DNA of 64,000 nucleotides from Brassica napus (taxonomy: Eukaryota; Streptophyta; Magnoliopsida; Brassicales; Brassicaceae). The notes under the pieces were generated by a model. It saw only the letters and a program-made list of their open reading frames with translations, had not been told where the DNA came from and did no database searches. The translations under genes and the position numbers were made by a program. The DNA lies in the NCBI RefSeq assembly GCF_020379485.1, contig NC_063436.1, forward strand, positions 22,008,423-22,072,422, read 5' to 3'. Below are positions 59,644 through 64,000 of the stretch, piece by piece (positions within the stretch are counted from its first letter, which is position 1; every line of letters begins with the position of its first letter).

Positions 59644-62600
59644 TTAATCGCTAGATTCATAAGCAATCACGGAACCCCGAACTCGTCGCTGCCCACGTCC
59701 TAACACTTGTGATGGTGGTTCATATAACACCGAAACATTCTGAGGTATACACATCTCCGGGGAGTGTCCAGAGATGCACATCGATCCAGAACCATCTTGT
59801 TGCCAGTACACTTCCACCATCATTCCTCTAGGATTCTCCGCGTTTTCCGTTCCTGGTATACCTACAAATCTTGCTCCAACAGGTATCTGCACATACAAAG
59901 AGTTTATTTCCATTAATAACTAGAACATGTGAAACGTGAATTTTTTTGGTGGAACGTTGTAGATGATTTACCTCGACCAAGATGCCTGATTCTAACTCGA
60001 GAGTAACCACGGTTCCTTCAGCTGTTGCACTTTCTAGTTCAGCCCGTCTTGCGATGTTCAGAAACACTTCTTCAAGAGTTGCAAGCCCAAGCTGTATGTC
60101 CGAGATTCCAAACTCGGATTCTCTGTATTGTAGCTCTTCGAAAAATCCCTATCCATGGAGAAACGATGATGAACCTCATAGACGAAGATCTAAGAGGTTT
60201 CTAGAGCTTTTAAAAATAGTTACCGCCAAAAGTTTCTCTTTGTCGTGGGGGATAACAAAAGTCATGAAAGCTTTTTTCTCTTCTATTGGCTCAACTTTCA
60301 GATGCTGCAAGAAAGATATTATTCCAGGCTCAGAGGCACTACCTACTTAAACAATGCCAGTTAAAAAAAAAAAAAAAACTTAGGCCTGAGTGTACATACC
60401 TTCTTGAAGAATCTTTTAAGTGGTTCTGGTGAGGTTCCAGAACCGTCCTTTTTGTTTTCAAGGAAGCTAACTGTAGTAATGAAACCTGTGCCGAAGCGAG
60501 ATTTTAGCCTGATGGAGGTTCCAATGCATCGGAGCCTGCCTTTAGCCATGATCCCTATTCTATCACCTAAAATATCAGCTTCTTCCATAGAATGAGTTGT
60601 TAGTATGATGGCACGGCCTTTCTTTGATTTCTGTATAATGTCCCACACATGTCTCCTTGTGATAGGGTCCATACCAGTAGTCTACAATCCAAAAAATATG
60701 TGTTAGTGTGTGTGTGTGTGTGTTTATCTATAAACACTAGAGGAAAGTATCAAGCTGCATGGCATACATACCGGTTCATCTAGAAAGACCAGCTTGGGAT
60801 CACCAATGAGTGCAATTGCAACACTGAGTCTGCGTTTCATTCCACCACTGTAGCTTCCTGCTCTAATTTTAGCTGCTCCCGTCAGCTTTACATCTGCCAG
60901 TAACTTCTCTGCAATCTGTTTAACCAGAAAGAAAAATCTGTAAGCAAATTATATATATATTAAAAAAAAAGAGGGAAAGGTAAATCAGATACCATTTGTA
61001 AAATAAATGAATAACTTACCGGTTTGATAGATGCAGGTGGCAACCCTTTGATGCTAGCAAAGAGGTGGAGGTGTTCTTCACTTGACAAAGCATCCCAAAG
61101 GATATCAAACTGTAAAATAATAAGTGATGAAGAAACAAATCATTTAAGCAGAACATAAAGATCATTTTGTAAGGAAAAGAGAAGATATTGCAGGGAGAAC
61201 TTGACCTTACCTGAGGACACACTCCTATCATTTTACGAATGTTGGACATACCAACAGAGCTTCTTATGGAATCTCCATAGATAAGAGCTGTTTTAAGTCG
61301 AATCAAATTGAACTTACCAATTAGTATTAGAATGGTTTAAAAAAAGTTTGGAAAGTAGCTTCTTGTAAAAGAGATCCTTACCATCCCCACCAGTAACTGG
61401 ATTTATACCAGTCAAACAGCTGATAGTTGTTGTCTTCCCTGCACCATTGGGTCCAAGAAGACAAAACAACTGGTCTTTGGCTATATTCATCCACAAACCC
61501 TAAACATATTTCATGAGCCAAAAAGAAATGTAATAAATAATACATTATAAACCATAAGAGACAACTAATGAGCATTAGGATTTGTTGAATAGTCTTGACG
61601 CCTTAGAACACACACAACAGGACTGATTGATTACCTTTACAGCATGAAAAGGGGATGTTTTGGTGCATTTGCAGCAACCAAGCTTTGTCGTTCCAGGATA
61701 CATCTTTGCAAGACCATGAATCTGAACAGCAATGTTAGGATCAACTGTTCCATCCATTGCTTGTTTCTTAACTAGTGTCTCCTCTTCAAGCACATCTTGG
61801 TCATCTGATGTTAAATGCTCTACAGGTGGAACTGAGCCAAAGCAGCTACAAATGCTCCCTTCTGAAAAAAGTGTTACATAGGAACATTTTTTGGCTTTAC
61901 ACTTTCCAAACACACACATTCTTATTAATAAAAGCAAGAGACAAAGAAAATACCTTCCACTTTATTGCCCTCTTTGCCAGTCCGGTAACTAGGCTTTAGA
62001 AAGTAGAAGATTTTTTTTCTTACACCAGAGGCATTGGGGATGATATTTTCAAAGTAGATAGCCAAAACAAACCAGAAAAAGAATGTACCCACAAGCCATA
62101 TGTAGATTTTATTCTGCACAAAGACTCAAAATGAGAGACATAGACAACAACTCTTGGGTGAAATCTGTTGTCGAAAAATTGGCATACCATTGTAAGAAAG
62201 CAGGTGGTGTCATCCATTTTTGAGCATACATCTCTTTTACTCCAACTAATTCCAGGGCTTCCGGGAACTGATGTTGCTTCGATAAGCAGCTGCAACCCAG
62301 CAGAAAAGGTATTGGGTGGAAAGAATGACCAAATCACCCGGCGAGAAAGGGAATGTGTGCTTGAATAAGGGAATCCACTGGTAGCTACTGTCTGCAGTCA
62401 GAACTGTACCCAGTAAGAATCCAACAAATCTCAGCTACTGTTTTAGCTAAAGAGAGGCCACACACACCTGTGTGATAAAGCTAATGAGAAACACAAGGAA
62501 ACCAACAGTTGTTGCTGAAGATGACTTGCTAATGAAAGATGATAGCATGAATGCTAGGCTAATCTAGCAACACGAAGGATATAAGATAAGTTAAGTGATA

Positions 62601-63597
62601 TCCCAGCAAAAATCAATGGAAAATAATTTAAGAATGATGAGGATCTTTAATTTACCATATTAAACTGAAAAAGCAAGAAAAGTAGGAAGACAACAAAGAA
62701 ACTGTTCTTCAAGAAAAAATCGAATTGGAACATCATTCCAAAGAGGACTAAGAAGAGTGATGATACAAACGTAAGGATGCCTTCCCATATGAGCCATGAT
62801 AACAAATAAGCTGTATCGTAAACTCCCATCACTGTCATTGCCTGTTAGAAAAAAAAAAACATGATTGAACAATCTAAATACAAATACACAATGGGAACAG
62901 ACTCTAAATGAAACAGAGTATTAAACCTGGCGAAGTTTAAGCTCTTTCTCGGTAGCTAGAGAACCGAGTTGGAGAACAAAACCAAACATGGAGAAAGCAA
63001 GAAAGAACACTGGTCCCATAAGATTCAGTGGAGAGATAGTTATGTCTTTAGCAACAGCTGGTTGTGCAAACTCTTTAAATCCAAAACTCCAACCAAACTT
63101 TGGATCTGATAATAATGCATATATAAAAGGCATTTAAATCTCCATATAGAACATATGTCTCCTAACTCAAAATATTTTCAAGATGGATGGTACCTCCAAT
63201 TAAAAACCTTGCTATCTCACGCTCTGCAGCGATTTGAAGAGGGACAAGAAACTTAAACGTCGGATCTTCAGTCCGACCACGTTTTGTAGCCAAAGAAGAG
63301 TTTGTCTGAACTCCATAGCTGATCACTGTAGCGTTCCTTTCCGTAAAATGCAAAGCTCCTGGGGCATGCAAAGGATGTGATGTAAACCATGCATCTACCT
63401 CCTCAGGCCCTTTGAATGATTTAACCTGGAAAAAAAAAACTCACAAGTTAAACATTTCGGAAACAAACGTTAAAGGTTAAAACTAAAAAGAACCAAACCT
63501 AATAAGAACCAAACCTTGTTGGTCGGAATAGGTCTTCCTGGATTGTTCGCCATAATAGCAGAGACGATGTCAGACACTCGACGGCTCTGGTTCCCAC
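59644..63597 (-). pseudogene. Half-size ABCA transporter (ABCA9/ABCA10-like), exon 1 cut by repeat DNA
   Basis: Minus strand; exons from 5' to 3': 63515 to the break near 63597, 63194-63425, 62927-63105, 62656-62841, 62468-62563, 62188-62391, 61954-62113, 61635-61861, 61382-61499, 61211-61287, 61020-61109, 60772-60915, 60400-60681, 60224-60304, 59972-60148, 59644-59886. Most exon lengths equal those of the plus-strand paralogue and all frames are open. Walker [14 protein letters not shown], signature [14 protein letters not shown], Walker B LVFLDEP, H-loop [14 protein letters not shown]. One extra 85 bp intron (62842-62926) is absent from the paralogue. Coding homology ends in exon 1 at SGNQSRRV-equivalent (reads GNQSRR), where repeat DNA begins, removing the first about 90 residues. 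Unless an N-terminal exon lies beyond the repeat and the repeat is spliced out, the gene is broken. Confidence 0.82.
60697..60723. repeat. GT dinucleotide microsatellite
   Basis: About nine GT units interrupted once (GTGTTAGTGTGTGTGTGTGT), in an intron of the third ABCA gene. A possible length-variable marker. Confidence 0.7.
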
Positions 63598-64000
63598 TTA
63601 TATTTTGTCGCCGTGGATGACCTAAGTTGATCGGAGAAGATGAACAATTTCTGTTTATTTTGTTCTATTCTATTCGCATATAGAATAGAAATGTATTATG
63701 TTTGTTATATTCATGTTATGAAATGCAATATATTATGCTACTTTTCTATTTTATTATGTTCCATTCTATTTGATGATTACTAAAGAGTGTTTTATTTTGT
63801 TTAGAAATATAGTTTTTGAACAAGTAAATATCATACAATGATCTAGATTGTGTAGTTTAATATTACATAATATAATTTAATTTACATAATATATGTTATT
63901 TTTTAGATTTTGATATTTGAGTTTAGAGTTTATATTTAGGTTTAGTGTTTATATTTGGGTTTAGGGTTTAGTGAATATAGTTTACGGTTTAGTATTTAGA
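63595..64000 (+). repeat. Near-exact copy of 39712-40117
   Basis: From CACTTATATTTTGTCGCCGT to the window edge, this matches 39712-40117 in the same orientation at all but one of 406 positions (G for A near 63958). It starts mid-element relative to the copy at 39185-41345, exactly where the ABCA exon 1 stops. It is a young duplication, a large insertion, or an assembly join. Confidence 0.9.

Noticed and set aside
1..64000. CRISPR arrays, bacterial operons or riboswitches
   Set aside because: The sequence is plant nuclear DNA with spliced genes; the tandem repeats seen are minisatellites or microsatellites, not spaced palindromic arrays.
1..64000. tRNA and rRNA genes
   Set aside because: I saw no convincing internal A/B box pairs with cloverleaf arms, and no rRNA-like blocks; a tRNAscan run would be decisive.

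Overview
This is nuclear DNA from a crucifer (Brassicaceae), most likely Brassica or a close relative. The coding exons are near-identical in style to Arabidopsis thaliana proteins. From memory, their order matches the Arabidopsis chromosome 5 interval At5g61580 to At5g61740: PFK4, DEWAX, ERF104, oleosin, MYB-related, small membrane protein, MSRA, P-type cyclin, glycine-rich protein, pectinesterase, ABCA, ABCA, DUF1216, ABCA. The introns are short with GT-AG borders. The gaps are very AT-rich and packed with plant transposons. All names resting on synteny are inference; domain calls are read from the translated exons.

Layout. 0-5.3 kb: the 3' part of a plastid-type phosphofructokinase (+), then two ERF transcription factors in tandem (-). 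5.3-9.7 kb: MITEs and Helitron DNA. 9.8-11.5 kb: an oleosin with an RY-box promoter. 11.6-15.8 kb: a perfect hAT-type element and other repeats. 15.8-17.0 kb: an SHAQKYF MYB-related gene. 17.1-23.8 kb: two minus-strand Helitrons around a 147-residue membrane protein gene. 23.9-25.2 kb: a dead methionine sulfoxide reductase A gene carrying a TRIM-like insertion. 28.9-32.6 kb: a P-type cyclin whose only intron holds a 2.9 kb Helitron that has captured a neprosin-family gene, and whose second exon is frameshifted. 33 kb: a secreted glycine-rich protein. 33.6-42.8 kb: gene-free, with TRIM, Helitron, LINE, MITE and MULE-like elements; the ORANGE gene expected here by synteny was not found. 42.8-44.4 kb: a pectinesterase with a premature stop. 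45-56.1 kb: two head-to-head ABCA transporter genes; the left one has a CACTA transposon in a coding exon. 57.7-59.3 kb: a secreted protein with two DUF1216 repeats. 59.6-63.6 kb: a third ABCA gene, cut in exon 1 by DNA that is an almost exact copy of sequence at 39.7-40.1 kb.

The main theme is decay of a syntenic block: of about 14 host genes, at least five are broken (MSRA, cyclin, pectinesterase, two ABCA genes). Four Helitrons have both ends matching A|TC...CTAG|T exactly. I found no wholly new system; the best leads are the exon insertions, the duplicated junction at the right edge, the Helitron gene capture, the intron and splice-site differences between ABCA paralogues, and the DUF1216 fusion.
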